From positions 496,001 through 560,000 of the forward strand of contig JACJZJ010000001.1 of the NCBI GenBank assembly GCA_020635675.1: a DNA stretch of 64,000 nucleotides, read 5' to 3'. Made by a program: the position numbers and the translations under genes. How positions within the stretch are numbered: the stretch's first letter is position 1; the number at the start of each line of letters is the position of its first letter. A model generated the notes under the pieces. It did not search any database, was not told the origin of the DNA, and was given only the letters and a program-made list of their open reading frames with translations. Below, one piece after another: positions 56,231 to 64,000 of the stretch. This DNA is from Flavobacteriales bacterium (GTDB taxonomy: Bacteria > Bacteroidota > Bacteroidia > Flavobacteriales_F > PHOS-HE28).

Positions 56231-58480
56231 TCACTGGTCGACGCGCTCCACCAGGTTCACACCCGGGACGCGGCGCAATTTCTCGATGAGCGAATTGAGG
56301 TGGTCGGTGTCCTGTACGAACGCCATCACCTTTCCTTCGAAGATCCCATCGTTGCTCTCGAAACCGATCGAACGCATGTTCACATTGTGCTGTTGGCTGA
56401 TGATCGAGGTGATCTTGTTCACCAATCCCACGTCATCGATGCCGGTGAACCGCAGCCCTGCTAGGAACTCCACGCTGTCCTTGCCCTTCCAGCGGGCCTT
56501 GACGATCCGGTAGGCGAAGTTGCTCATCAACTGCACGGCGTTCGGGCAGTTGACGCGATGGATCTTGATGCCGTCGTTCACGGTGATGAAACCGAACACA
56601 TCGTCACCGGGAATGGGATTACAGCAAGGCGAAAGCTTGTATTCGAGCTTCTGCAGGTCGTCCCCGATCACCAACGCCCCGCTGTCCTGTCCCCGGATCT
56701 CCGCCACCACCTCTTCCAGGGATCGCTCTTCCTTGCGCCGGGGAGGGCGGGGAAGGGCGAGCCTGCCGTTCTTCACCGGCGGTGCATCGAGCTTGTCGAG
56801 GTCGTGCCGGCCGCGCGCGATGCGGTAGAACAGGTCGGTGGTACTGGTCGAGCGGAAGTGGTCCACGAGGACCTGGATGTTCCGGTCATCGACCTTGGCG
56901 CCCCATTCCCGGAGCTTGCGCATCACCACGTCCCGACCCACCACGGCCAGCTTCTTCTTCTGCTCCCGCAGTGCCTGTTTGATCTTGTGCCGGGCCTTCG
57001 CGGTGGCGACATAGGTCAGCCAGTCCTCCTTGGGCTGCTGCTTGCGCGAGGTGATGATCTCGATCTGGTCACCGCCGCGTAATTTGTGGCTGAGGGGTAC
57101 CAGCTTGTGGTTCACCTTGGCGCCGATGCATTGACGGCCGATGTCGCTGTGGATGTCGAATGCGAAATCGAGCGCCGTGGCGCCGGCCGGAAGGTTCCGC
57201 ATCTCGCCGCGGGGGGTGAACACCACGATCTCATCACTGAAAAGGTCCAGTTTGAAATCGTTCACGAAGTCGATGGCATTGGTGCTCGGATCCTCCAGCA
57301 CCTCGCGGACACGGTTCAGCCAATGGTCCAATGCGTTGCTCAACTCCTGGTCGTCCTTGTACCGGTAGTGGGCGGCCAGTCCCATTTCGGCGATCTCGTC
57401 CATGCGCCGTGTACGGATCTGCACCTCCACCCAACGCCCCCCCGGGCTCATGACCGTGGTGTGGAGGCTTTCATAGCCGTTCGCCTTGGGCAGACTGATC
57501 CAGTCCCTCAGCCTGTCCGGATTGGGCTGGTAGAAATCTGTAACGATGCTGTAAACCTTCCAGCAGTCCGCCTTCTCGTTATCGGGCTTGCTGTCGATGA
57601 TGATGCGGATCGCGAAGACGTCGTAGACCTCCTCGAAGCTGACGTTCTTCTTGAGCATCTTGTTGTAGATGCTATGGACGCTCTTCGGCCTCCCCTTGAC
57701 CTCGAAGGAGATCCCCTCGCGTTCGAGCGCCTCCCGGATGGGTACGGTGAATCGGCTGATGAAGCGCTTGCGAACGGCCTCCGTCTTCTTGAGCCGTTGG
57801 CTGATGTCCTCGTAGATCGTCGGTTCCTTGAACTTCAACGCCAGGTCCTCCAGTTCGCTCTTGATGCTGTACAGACCGAGACGATGTGCGAGCGGGGCAT
57901 AGAGGAACAAGGTTTCGCTGGCGATCTTCAATTGTTTGTCCCGCGCCATGCTCTCGAGCGTGCGCATGTTGTGCAGGCGATCCGCCAGTTTTATCAGGAT
58001 CACACGCACGTCCTGGGCCAGCGTCAACAGCACCTTGCGGAAGTTCTCCGCCTGGATGCTGTCGGTGGCGAACATCAGCCCGCTGATCTTGGTGAGGCCG
58101 TCGATGATGTTGGACTCCACCGGACCGAACAGGTCGCGGACGTCCTCCAGGGTGAGGTCCGTGTCCTCGACCGTGTCATGCAGCAGCGCGCATACCACGC
58201 TCGTGGTGCCCAGGCCGATCTCCTCGGCACAGATCCGGGCCACCGCGATGGGATGGTAGATGTATGGCTCGCCGGTCTTGCGTCGCTGGTCCTTGTGGGC
58301 CTCCACGGCCAGGTTGAACGCCTTGCGGATCCTGCGGGTCTCCTCATTGGACCGGCTGCCCCGGATCGAACGCAGCAGGCCCCGGTACCGGTTCAGGATC
58401 TCGATCTTCTCCCGATCCCTGTCGATCTGTAGCGTTCGCTCCGCGGTCGATGCACCGATGTCGTTCGTGCCGCTGGCCAT
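56231..58480 (-). CDS. Bifunctional (p)ppGpp synthetase/hydrolase RelA/SpoT family
   Basis: 749 residues. HD hydrolase domain with YHPIAVARICAEE and ALLHDTVEDTD (HD pair intact); synthetase about 225-345 (EVYDVFAIRIIIDS, PNPDRLRDWISLPKANGYESLHTTV); TGS about 385-450 (VFTPRGEMRNLPAGATALDFAF); C-terminal ACT (LRFTGIDDVGLVNKITSII). Both activities look intact, so it can make and degrade the stringent alarmone. ATG 58480 chosen since TACCTTTG ends 6 bases upstream. Confidence 0.95.
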   Translation of the reverse strand: MASGTNDIGASTAERTLQIDRDREKIEILNRYRGLLRSIRGSRSNEETRRIRKAFNLAVEAHKDQRRKTGEPYIYHPIAVARICAEEIGLGTTSVVCALLHDTVEDTDLTLEDVRDLFGPVESNIIDGLTKISGLMFATDSIQAENFRKVLLTLAQDVRVILIKLADRLHNMRTLESMARDKQLKIASETLFLYAPLAHRLGLYSIKSELEDLALKFKEPTIYEDISQRLKKTEAVRKRFISRFTVPIREALEREGISFEVKGRPKSVHSIYNKMLKKNVSFEEVYDVFAIRIIIDSKPDNEKADCWKVYSIVTDFYQPNPDRLRDWISLPKANGYESLHTTVMSPGGRWVEVQIRTRRMDEIAEMGLAAHYRYKDDQELSNALDHWLNRVREVLEDPSTNAIDFVNDFKLDLFSDEIVVFTPRGEMRNLPAGATALDFAFDIHSDIGRQCIGAKVNHKLVPLSHKLRGGDQIEIITSRKQQPKEDWLTYVATAKARHKIKQALREQKKKLAVVGRDVVMRKLREWGAKVDDRNIQVLVDHFRSTSTTDLFYRIARGRHDLDKLDAPPVKNGRLALPRPPRRKEERSLEEVVAEIRGQDSGALVIGDDLQKLEYKLSPCCNPIPGDDVFGFITVNDGIKIHRVNCPNAVQLMSNFAYRIVKARWKGKDSVEFLAGLRFTGIDDVGLVNKITSIISQQHNVNMRSIGFESNDGIFEGKVMAFVQDTDHLNSLIEKLRRVPGVNLVERVDQ

Positions 58481-58486
58481 GGAACA

Positions 58487-58494
58487 CAAAGGTA
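58487..58494 (-). promoter_or_regulatory. -7 box of the RelA/SpoT gene
   Basis: Minus-strand TACCTTTG, an exact TAnnTTTG, 6 bases before ATG 58480. It lies in the 30-base gap behind the fumarylacetoacetase stop. Confidence 0.6.
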
Positions 58495-58510
58495 TGGAGG
58501 GGTGGACCCG

Positions 58511-59794
58511 TCAGGGCATGGCGGGGAGCACCTCCCCACGCACCTCACCGAAGCCGATGCGGACACCGTCCTTCTCGGCATGCCCCCGCATGATCAGCGT
58601 GTCGCCGTCCTCCAGGAACTTCCGTTCGCTACCATCGTGCACCTTCAGTGGTCCGGTGCCCTTCCAAGTGAGCTCCAGGAGGCTTCCATAGCTGTCGGGG
58701 GAGTCGCCGCTGATGGTGCCACTTGCCATGAGGTCGCCACAGCGCACATTGCAGCCGTTCACAGTATGGTGGGCCAGTTGTTGGGCCATGCTCCAGTAGA
58801 GGTGCTTGAAGTTGCTGCGGCAGATCGTGGTCTCTCCTCCATCACCGGTGGCGATGGAGGCTTCCAATGCGATGTCGAAATGGTGATCGCCTTGCTGTTG
58901 CAGATAGGGAAGGACCGGTGGGTCCTGCCGCGGACCGGACACGCGGAACGGCTCCAAGGCATCCAGCAGAACGATCCAGGGACTTGCGCTGCTGCAGAAG
59001 TTCTTGCCCAGGAAGGGGCCGAGCGGTACATATTCCCAAGCCTGGATGTCGCGCGCGCTCCAATCGTTGAACAGCACGAGGCCAACGATGTATTCCTCCG
59101 CCTCCGCGGTGGGGATCCTGTCCCCAAGGGCGTTCCCACTGAAAGTAATGAAGGCCACCTCGAGCTCCATGTCCAACTGACGTGTGGCCCCGAACACCGG
59201 AGCAGTGGCGTCCGGGGTGGGTTTGTATTGGCCCATGGGTCGTCGGACCGGTGTGCCGCTCACCACGATGCTGCTGCTTCGCCCGTGGTAGCCGACCGGC
59301 AGGTGCGTCCAGTTCGGCATCAGCGCGTTCTTCGGGTCGCGGAACATGCACCCCACATTGTAGGCGTGCTGCCGACTGCTGTAGAAGTCCGTGTAGTCTC
59401 CTACCTGCACCGGCAGGTGCATCACCGCGCGATCGATGGGGATCATCGCCTTGCTGCGAAGGGGCGTATCATCCCGAAGCACGGCCTCGTCCGAACGGAG
59501 AAGGACGCTCAGCCTTTCCCGCAATGCGCGGATCCCCTGCCTGCCCGTCCCTAGGAGGGCGTTCAACGATCCCCCGCGGAAATGATGCGTGTCGATCCCG
59601 GTGCCGGTCAGCAGTCCTGCTTCGGCCACGAGGGCCAGGTCCAACACGAGGTCTCCGATCCGTGAAGCCGCGCGTGGCCCGGCATCCACCGTGCTGAAAA
59701 TACCCAAGGGCAGGTTCTGAACGGGGAAGTCACTGCCCGCTGGCACTTCGGCCCAGGAGGTCCAACGGGGGTCGTTGGCGGTGAGGTTGCTCAT
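58511..59794 (-). CDS. fahA: Fumarylacetoacetase
   Basis: 427 residues. N-terminal SH3-like FAA_hydrolase_N (FPVQNLPLGIFSTVDAG, RIGDLVLDL) and C-terminal catalytic FAH domain (YTDFYSSRQHAYNVGCMFR with the Asp/His pair, FNDWSARDIQAWEYVPLGPF, GSGTISG-type MASGTISG, GFGEVRGEVLP). Last step of tyrosine breakdown: fumarylacetoacetate to fumarate and acetoacetate. No other tyrosine-pathway gene in the window. ATG 59794 (MSNLTANDP) follows a CATCTTTG box (59801-59808) by 6 bases; the frame extends to 59857 without family motifs. Confidence 0.94.
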   Translation of the reverse strand: MSNLTANDPRWTSWAEVPAGSDFPVQNLPLGIFSTVDAGPRAASRIGDLVLDLALVAEAGLLTGTGIDTHHFRGGSLNALLGTGRQGIRALRERLSVLLRSDEAVLRDDTPLRSKAMIPIDRAVMHLPVQVGDYTDFYSSRQHAYNVGCMFRDPKNALMPNWTHLPVGYHGRSSSIVVSGTPVRRPMGQYKPTPDATAPVFGATRQLDMELEVAFITFSGNALGDRIPTAEAEEYIVGLVLFNDWSARDIQAWEYVPLGPFLGKNFCSSASPWIVLLDALEPFRVSGPRQDPPVLPYLQQQGDHHFDIALEASIATGDGGETTICRSNFKHLYWSMAQQLAHHTVNGCNVRCGDLMASGTISGDSPDSYGSLLELTWKGTGPLKVHDGSERKFLEDGDTLIMRGHAEKDGVRIGFGEVRGEVLPAMP

Positions 59795-59800
59795 GTCCGG

Positions 59801-59808
59801 CAAAGATG
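59801..59808 (-). promoter_or_regulatory. Possible -7 box of fahA
   Basis: Minus-strand CATCTTTG (first base off consensus), 6 bases before ATG 59794. Confidence 0.4.
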
Positions 59809-59887
59809 GCCGATCGTCGAAAGTTCGCCGGCCACGTACCGAACCAATCGTTGGCAACGTTGTTGTGCAGGTGAGCTAGTATCCGTC

Positions 59888-60604
59888 ATGCGCACTTCCA
59901 CCCTTCGTACATTCCTTTTCATCGCGGTGCTCGCACCGATGCTGAGCGGTTGCTATATCCTGCGCTCCTCGAACTACTTCGTGAAAGCGACCGAAGCGGC
60001 ACCCTATGACGCGGTGATCGTTCCCGGTGTGCCTTACGCGGACGAGAGCATGAGCGGGGTGATGAAGATCCGCGTCCATTGGGCGGCCTACCTGTACAGG
60101 AAGGGGATCACCCGGAACATCATTTTCTCGGGTGGTGCCGTCCATACGCCCTACATCGAAGCACGGGTGATGGCCAACTATGCGGAGGCACTTGGTGTTC
60201 CCCCTGAACATATCCAACTGGAACCGCTTGCACAGCATAGTACGGAGAACCTCTTTTATGGTTGGAAGCGTGCGCGTGAGCTGGGCTACAACCACGTGGC
60301 CCTGGCCACGGACCCGTTCCAGGCCGGCATGCTCAAGCAATTCAATGGCCGCCTGCGGCGTGAACTGGGGGCACAGGTCGACCTGGTCCCCATCGTGTTC
60401 CGGACATTGAAGACGCTTGACCTTCGTGACCCGGTGTTCGACGTGTCGGATTGCCGCGTGGCGGATTTCACCCCGCTCGATGCAAGGGAGGGTTTCTTCC
60501 AGCGTCTCAAGGGCACTTTCGGAGGGAACATCGATCTGGAAAGAGAGCGGGCGACGCAGGCCCGGGCGCGCGATGCTTCGATGAGGGACCTGGCGCGGCC
60601 CTGA
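59888..60604 (+). CDS. DUF218 (YdcF/SanA-type) lipoprotein, copy 1
   Basis: 238 residues. Lipobox MLSGCYI (Cys22). DUF218 domain about 35-200: APYDAVIVPG, NIIFSGGAVHTPY, EPLAQHSTENLFYGWKRA and VALATDPFQA. DUF218 proteins are membrane-linked and affect envelope or exopolysaccharide traits; the reaction is unknown. The next gene is a clear paralogue, sharing the same motifs in the same order. Confidence 0.87.
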   Translation: MRTSTLRTFLFIAVLAPMLSGCYILRSSNYFVKATEAAPYDAVIVPGVPYADESMSGVMKIRVHWAAYLYRKGITRNIIFSGGAVHTPYIEARVMANYAEALGVPPEHIQLEPLAQHSTENLFYGWKRARELGYNHVALATDPFQAGMLKQFNGRLRRELGAQVDLVPIVFRTLKTLDLRDPVFDVSDCRVADFTPLDAREGFFQRLKGTFGGNIDLERERATQARARDASMRDLARP

Positions 60605-60611
60605 GCGCAGC

Positions 60612-60619
60612 TATCTTCG
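60612..60619 (+). promoter_or_regulatory. -7 box of the second DUF218 gene
   Basis: TATCTTCG, 31 bases before ATG 60651, in the 46-base gap between the twin genes. Confidence 0.4.
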
Positions 60620-60650
60620 GCGCTCTCGGGTCCGATCCCCCAGTGCCCGG

Positions 60651-61388
60651 ATGAAAACACGGCACATTGCCGCATCAGCATTGCTGCTGGCCTTGACGTT
60701 CAGCGGTTGCTATATCCACAACACGGAGAAATACTACGCCCGTGCCGTGGAGCGGGCACCATACGACGCTGTCATCGTGCCGGGGTTCCCTTTTGATGGC
60801 CATCGGTGGGACACATTGGTCAAGGCCCGCGTCTTCTGGGCGTACCAGCTCTATCAAAGGGGCATGGCGCGCCATCTCATCTTCTCCGGAGGTGCGGTCT
60901 ATTCCCCTTACAAGGAGGGAAGGGTCATGGCGCTCTATGCCTTGCGGCTGGGGCTGCCTGACAGTGCTGTGTTGGTGGAGGAGCATGCGGAACATAGTTC
61001 GGAGAACCTGTATTTCGGGTGGAAACTGGCACAGGCGAGTGGGTATCGGAAGGTAGCCGTGGCCACGGACAAATACCAGGCGAAGCTGCTCAAAGTGATC
61101 GCCCGAAGGCTGGAACGCAAGGTGGGATGTCAAGTGGACATCATTCCGATGACGGACGGTTGGGCGTCCGATGTCGCCATGTGGGATCCGGAGATCGATC
61201 CGTCGTCCGCGCATGTGGATGATTTCGTTTCCATCCTGGAGAGGGAGACTTTCTGGGAGCGTCTCCGCGAAGCCCGGGGTAAGCAGTTCGATTGGGACCG
61301 GGAGGTCGAGGAACTCCGTGCCCTGCGGATCCCAGTGGGAGGTGCACTTGGCCGTCGATCGGATGAAGGACGTCAGGAGGGTCCGTGA
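60651..61388 (+). CDS. DUF218 (YdcF/SanA-type) lipoprotein, copy 2
   Basis: 245 residues. Lipobox FSGCYI (Cys20) and the same DUF218 motifs as the upstream copy: APYDAVIVPGFPFDG, HLIFSGGAVYSPY, EEHAEHSSENLYFGWKLA, VAVATDKYQAKLL. A tandem duplication that has diverged (lengths 238 and 245). The 99-base region 61389-61487 behind it contains no clear terminator. Confidence 0.87.
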   Translation: MKTRHIAASALLLALTFSGCYIHNTEKYYARAVERAPYDAVIVPGFPFDGHRWDTLVKARVFWAYQLYQRGMARHLIFSGGAVYSPYKEGRVMALYALRLGLPDSAVLVEEHAEHSSENLYFGWKLAQASGYRKVAVATDKYQAKLLKVIARRLERKVGCQVDIIPMTDGWASDVAMWDPEIDPSSAHVDDFVSILERETFWERLREARGKQFDWDREVEELRALRIPVGGALGRRSDEGRQEGP

Positions 61389-61487
61389 CGAGAGCAAGCT
61401 CCTGCCTTGGCACTCCGGTCCCACTCGGGGCACGGTAGGCACCTCCGCGATCCGCTTCGGGTCATGGTCCGGCGCCGGGGCGCTCGC

Positions 61488-62774
61488 TCAGCTGCTCACG
61501 GACCAGCCGTAGAGCGGCCGCAGTCGCATCATGCCGTTCACCTGGAACTTCACACGCTGTAGCTCGGAGGGGTCGCTGCCGTGCCGCAATGCGCGGTCCA
61601 TCAGTTCCACGATCTGGGCGCATTCCGTGGTGGAGAGGCCGCGGGTCGTGATCGCGGCCGTGCCGATGCGGATGCCGCTGGTGATGAATGGGCTCTGGTC
61701 GTCGAATGGCACCATGTTCTTGTTCACGGTGATGTCCGCGAGACCCAGCACCCGTTCGGCTTCCTTGCCGGTGATGTTCTTGTTCCGCAGGTCCACCAGC
61801 ATGCAATGGTTGTCCGTGCCTCCGCTTACCACGTCGTAGCCCTTGCTGACCAACGCCTGCGCCATGGCCTTGGCATTGGCGATCACGCGTTCCCCGTATC
61901 CGCGGAAGTCCGGCGACAGGGCCTCACCGAACGCGACCGCCTTGGCGGCGATCACGTGTTCAAGCGGACCGCCCTGGGTGCCGGGGAACACCGCGCTGTC
62001 CACCACTGCGCTCAACTTCCGCACTTCGCCCTTCGGGGTCTTCAGTCCCCAGGGGTTGTCCACGTCCTGTCCGATCAGGATCAGACCGCCCCGCGGTCCG
62101 CGCAGCGTCTTGTGCGTGGTGGTCGTGACCACATGGCAGTGCGGCAGTGGATCGTTCAGCAGCTTCGCGGCGATCAATCCGGCGGGATGACTGACGTCGG
62201 CCATCAGCGTGGCGCCCACTTCATCGGCGATCGCACGAAAGCCGGCATAGTCCCAATCGCGGCCATAGGCGCTCGCTCCGCAGATGATCAGCTTGGGCTT
62301 TTCCTTCTTCGCAGTGTCGCGCACCTGGTCCATGTCCACGCGGCCGCTCGTCTTTTCCACGCCATAGAAGGTCGGGCGGTACAGCTTGCCGCTGAAGTTG
62401 ACCGGACTGCCGTGCGTGAGGTGTCCTCCATGGCTCAGGTCGAACCCGAGGATCGTATCGCCCGGTCGCAGCGCGGCCAGCATCACCGCAGCGTTCGCCT
62501 GGGCACCGCTGTGGGGTTGGACATTGGCCCATGCCGCCCCGAACAGCTCCCGGGCACGGTCGATGGCGAGCTGTTCCACCTGGTCCACGAACTCGCACCC
62601 GCCATAGTAGCGGCGGCCGGGGAGGCCTTCCGCGTACTTGTTCGTCAACACGGAACCCATGGCCTCGAGCACCTGCTCACTGACATAGTTCTCGCTGGCG
62701 ATCAGTTCCAGTCCGATCGTCTGGCGCCAGCGTTCACGATCGATGAGTTCGAAGAGGGCGGTGTCGCGTTGCAT
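61488..62774 (-). CDS. glyA: Serine hydroxymethyltransferase
   Basis: 428 residues. ELIASENYVSEQVLEAMGS, GLPGRRYYGGCEFVD, HSGAQANAAV, LSHGGHLTHGSPVNFSGK, DVSHPAGLIA and the PLP-lysine motif VTTTTHKTLRGPRGG are all present. PLP enzyme interconverting serine and glycine with tetrahydrofolate, source of one-carbon units. ATG 62774 chosen; the TTG at 62798 used by a longer frame lies inside the TATCTTGG box (62795-62802). Confidence 0.97.
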   Translation of the reverse strand: MQRDTALFELIDRERWRQTIGLELIASENYVSEQVLEAMGSVLTNKYAEGLPGRRYYGGCEFVDQVEQLAIDRARELFGAAWANVQPHSGAQANAAVMLAALRPGDTILGFDLSHGGHLTHGSPVNFSGKLYRPTFYGVEKTSGRVDMDQVRDTAKKEKPKLIICGASAYGRDWDYAGFRAIADEVGATLMADVSHPAGLIAAKLLNDPLPHCHVVTTTTHKTLRGPRGGLILIGQDVDNPWGLKTPKGEVRKLSAVVDSAVFPGTQGGPLEHVIAAKAVAFGEALSPDFRGYGERVIANAKAMAQALVSKGYDVVSGGTDNHCMLVDLRNKNITGKEAERVLGLADITVNKNMVPFDDQSPFITSGIRIGTAAITTRGLSTTECAQIVELMDRALRHGSDPSELQRVKFQVNGMMRLRPLYGWSVSS

Positions 62775-62794
62775 GTTCGGCAGGGAATGGCCGC

Positions 62795-62802
62795 CCAAGA
62801 TA
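62795..62802 (-). promoter_or_regulatory. Possible -7 box of glyA
   Basis: Minus-strand TATCTTGG, 20 bases before ATG 62774. Confidence 0.35.
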
Positions 62803-62813
62803 GCAGGGGGCCG

Positions 62814-63620
62814 TCAGGCGGGCGGGATCGACATGCCCGCGGGCATGTACTCGGGGAAGTAACGGAAGAGCAGCCGCTCCTTTTCGACCACATGCGCGAT
62901 GAGCTCCGGTGTCCAGGGGTCCTTGGCGGACTTCCGGGTCGTGTTCATCGGTGCACGCTGCAGGATGAAGGCGACCTTTTCGCGGTCATACCCGAGCTGG
63001 ACCAGCGCATCGTGCAGTTCCTGGTTAAGCCTTTCCGTATGAAGGAAGCGCACGGGTGCGAAGTGCTTCTCGTGGTCGGTGGCAAGGTCCATTCCCGGCC
63101 GCAATGCCTCCAGATAGGCCCTTGGCGACCGCGCATAGAAACGGATGAATTGGATCGTTCCGGGTCCGATGTCCACCTGCATGGGGATGTCACCCAGAAG
63201 CTCGCGCGGCATGAACTTCTGGCTCATGCGAACGAATTCGGGAAGACCAAGGTCCGGAAAGGAGGGGTGGTCCGCACGCAGGTCGTTCAAGGATCCTGGC
63301 GGATACCTTTCCCAGTCGCGGTATTCATAGGCGGACAGGATGCTGGACAATGGGTCGCGCACGATCGAAAGCACCGGCTTATGACGGTGCTTTTCCGGTA
63401 TCTGTGCAAAGACCAGGTGCTGGGTGGTCTTTTCCGGGTCGGCGCTGTGCATCCGGTAGCGCGGTCCGAACATGTCCTCCATCGGAGGCGCCACCAGACC
63501 CAGCCGAACGAGCTGCGCGCGGACCCGACCGGAACCGTGCAGCTCACCCAGGACCCTGCGTGCGAACGTGCTGCCCGTCTTGGGGTAGTTCAGCATGACG
63601 AAGCGGTCGGTGATGAACAT
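62814..63620 (-). CDS. Sulfotransferase-family protein
   Basis: 268 residues. MLNYPKTGSTFARRVLGEL (about 9-27) is the PAPS 5'-phosphosulfate loop and LSIVRDPLSSILSAYEYRDW (about 82-101) the 3'-phosphate-binding motif. Transfers sulfate from PAPS to an unknown acceptor (glycan, lipid or small molecule). ATG 63620 starts 11 residues before the P-loop, as usual; the extension to 63755 is Cys/Ser-rich and overlaps the upstream gene. It follows the truncated membrane protein gene with a 7-base gap. Confidence 0.83.
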   Translation of the reverse strand: MFITDRFVMLNYPKTGSTFARRVLGELHGSGRVRAQLVRLGLVAPPMEDMFGPRYRMHSADPEKTTQHLVFAQIPEKHRHKPVLSIVRDPLSSILSAYEYRDWERYPPGSLNDLRADHPSFPDLGLPEFVRMSQKFMPRELLGDIPMQVDIGPGTIQFIRFYARSPRAYLEALRPGMDLATDHEKHFAPVRFLHTERLNQELHDALVQLGYDREKVAFILQRAPMNTTRKSAKDPWTPELIAHVVEKERLLFRYFPEYMPAGMSIPPA

Positions 63621-63627
63621 CGGACGA

Positions 63628-64000
63628 TCAGGCCGGTGGCTGTTCTTTTCGTCCTCGTTCGCCCATGAGCGGTCGTGCGAGCAGGATGAAGAGCAAGGGC
63701 ACGGGATATTGGAGGGCGTGCAGCAGGACGACCGCGACGCGCTCCATCGCGTCAAAGGCGCCGAAGATGGCGTGCAGGAGGAGCGCGATCGTGGACAGAC
63801 CCACGAAGATCAGGATGATCGCCGGTGTGTAGCGATTGGAGCCGAACTGGATGCGCGCCAGCAGGAGCGCCATCGACAGCATCGCCGCGATGAAGACCAG
63901 CGTGCAGGTCCATTTGAGGACCCCCAACTGGTGGAGCGACCAACCGTCCACCCAGCCCTGGAACAGGGAATGGGCATAGGAGAATGCCGTGCTGCGCTGC
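63628..64000 (-). CDS. Polytopic membrane protein (C-terminal part; 5' end outside the window)
   Basis: The frame is open from the stop at 63628 to the window edge, 123 codons; the GTG at 63951 is only an internal candidate, since the preceding residues (YAHSLFQGW) read naturally into it. Three or four transmembrane helices (VLKWTCTLVFIAAMLSMALLL, AIILIFVGLSTIALLLHAIFG, VAVVLLHALQYPVPLLFILL). Same operon as the sulfotransferase. No family recognised. Confidence 0.65.
   Translation of the reverse strand, partial: QRSTAFSYAHSLFQGWVDGWSLHQLGVLKWTCTLVFIAAMLSMALLLARIQFGSNRYTPAIILIFVGLSTIALLLHAIFGAFDAMERVAVVLLHALQYPVPLLFILLARPLMGERGRKEQPPA

Noticed and set aside
62796..62798. TTG start for glyA
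   Set aside because: It lies in the TATCTTGG box and adds residues not found in GlyA proteins.
1..64000. CRISPR array, insertion sequence, prophage or defence system
   Set aside because: No regularly spaced repeats, transposase, integrase, restriction, toxin-antitoxin or Cas motif was seen; the gene content is ordinary chromosomal.

Overview
The window is a gene-dense, GC-rich (about 60 %) chromosomal segment from a member of the Bacteroidota, most likely a Flavobacteriales-type environmental lineage. Evidence: four secreted proteins end in type A type-IX-secretion sorting domains; the LptD and OstA-like proteins, DUF4924, DUF4260, the DUF1987/SiaC protein and the short 'ABC transporter ATPase'-labelled family are Bacteroidota types; promoters follow the Bacteroidota -7 pattern TAnnTTTG; Shine-Dalgarno sequences are absent. 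I see no rRNA, tRNA, CRISPR array, insertion sequence or phage gene, and no stretch above 300 bases without a gene.
Layout. 1-8.1 kb: end of a DUF1800 gene, a two-gene operon (steroid-5-alpha-reductase-like membrane enzyme plus 3-beta-HSD-like SDR), exonuclease III, a large secreted phosphodiesterase with a LamG insertion and dockerin-like repeats, DUF4260, and an OmpR-type response regulator with its kinase. 8.3-25 kb: an orphan TrpG/PabA glutaminase with overlapping hairpins upstream, then an envelope-biogenesis block (LptD, N-acetylmuramoyl-L-alanine amidase with SPOR domain, MlaD-like MCE protein, two Hdr/Glp-type Fe-S proteins, an APC permease, a secreted tricorn-type protease, OstA-like protein, polysaccharide deacetylase, DUF4924, OmpH/Skp). 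25-39.5 kb: T9SS cargo proteins, including a peptidylarginine-deiminase-like enzyme with the three-part layout of Porphyromonas PPAD, a LytS/LytTR two-component pair, ACP phosphodiesterase plus an MltF-like lytic transglycosylase, an M23/LysM endopeptidase and a nitroreductase. 39.6-51 kb: a VWA/MoxR-ATPase/CPBP-protease operon, an exact 25-residue-repeat protein, a TPR/2,4-dienoyl-CoA-reductase operon, lipoproteins, YceI, SiaC, universal stress protein and DUF1883. 51-64 kb: Hsp20, a TonB-like protein, an rRNA methyltransferase, PurA, STAS, Fur and RelA/SpoT in a single left-pointing block, then fumarylacetoacetase, twin DUF218 lipoproteins, GlyA, a sulfotransferase and a truncated membrane protein.
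Genes are packed tightly: operon partners overlap by ATGA or sit 1-11 bases apart, and eight of ten convergent junctions are separated by 21 bases or less or actually overlap. Many first-of-operon genes carry a TAnnTT(T/C)G box ending only 4-8 bases before the start codon, so transcription would begin at or next to the start codon. This predicted leaderless expression is the most pervasive non-gene signal in the window and decides several start codons below.
No complete, obviously new multi-gene system stands out. The best candidates for new biology are the leaderless promoter architecture, the uncharacterised C-terminal module plus dockerin-like repeats on the LamG phosphodiesterase, the PPAD-like T9SS enzyme, the 25-residue solenoid protein beside the MoxR/VWA operon, and the SRD5A-like/3-beta-HSD-like pair.
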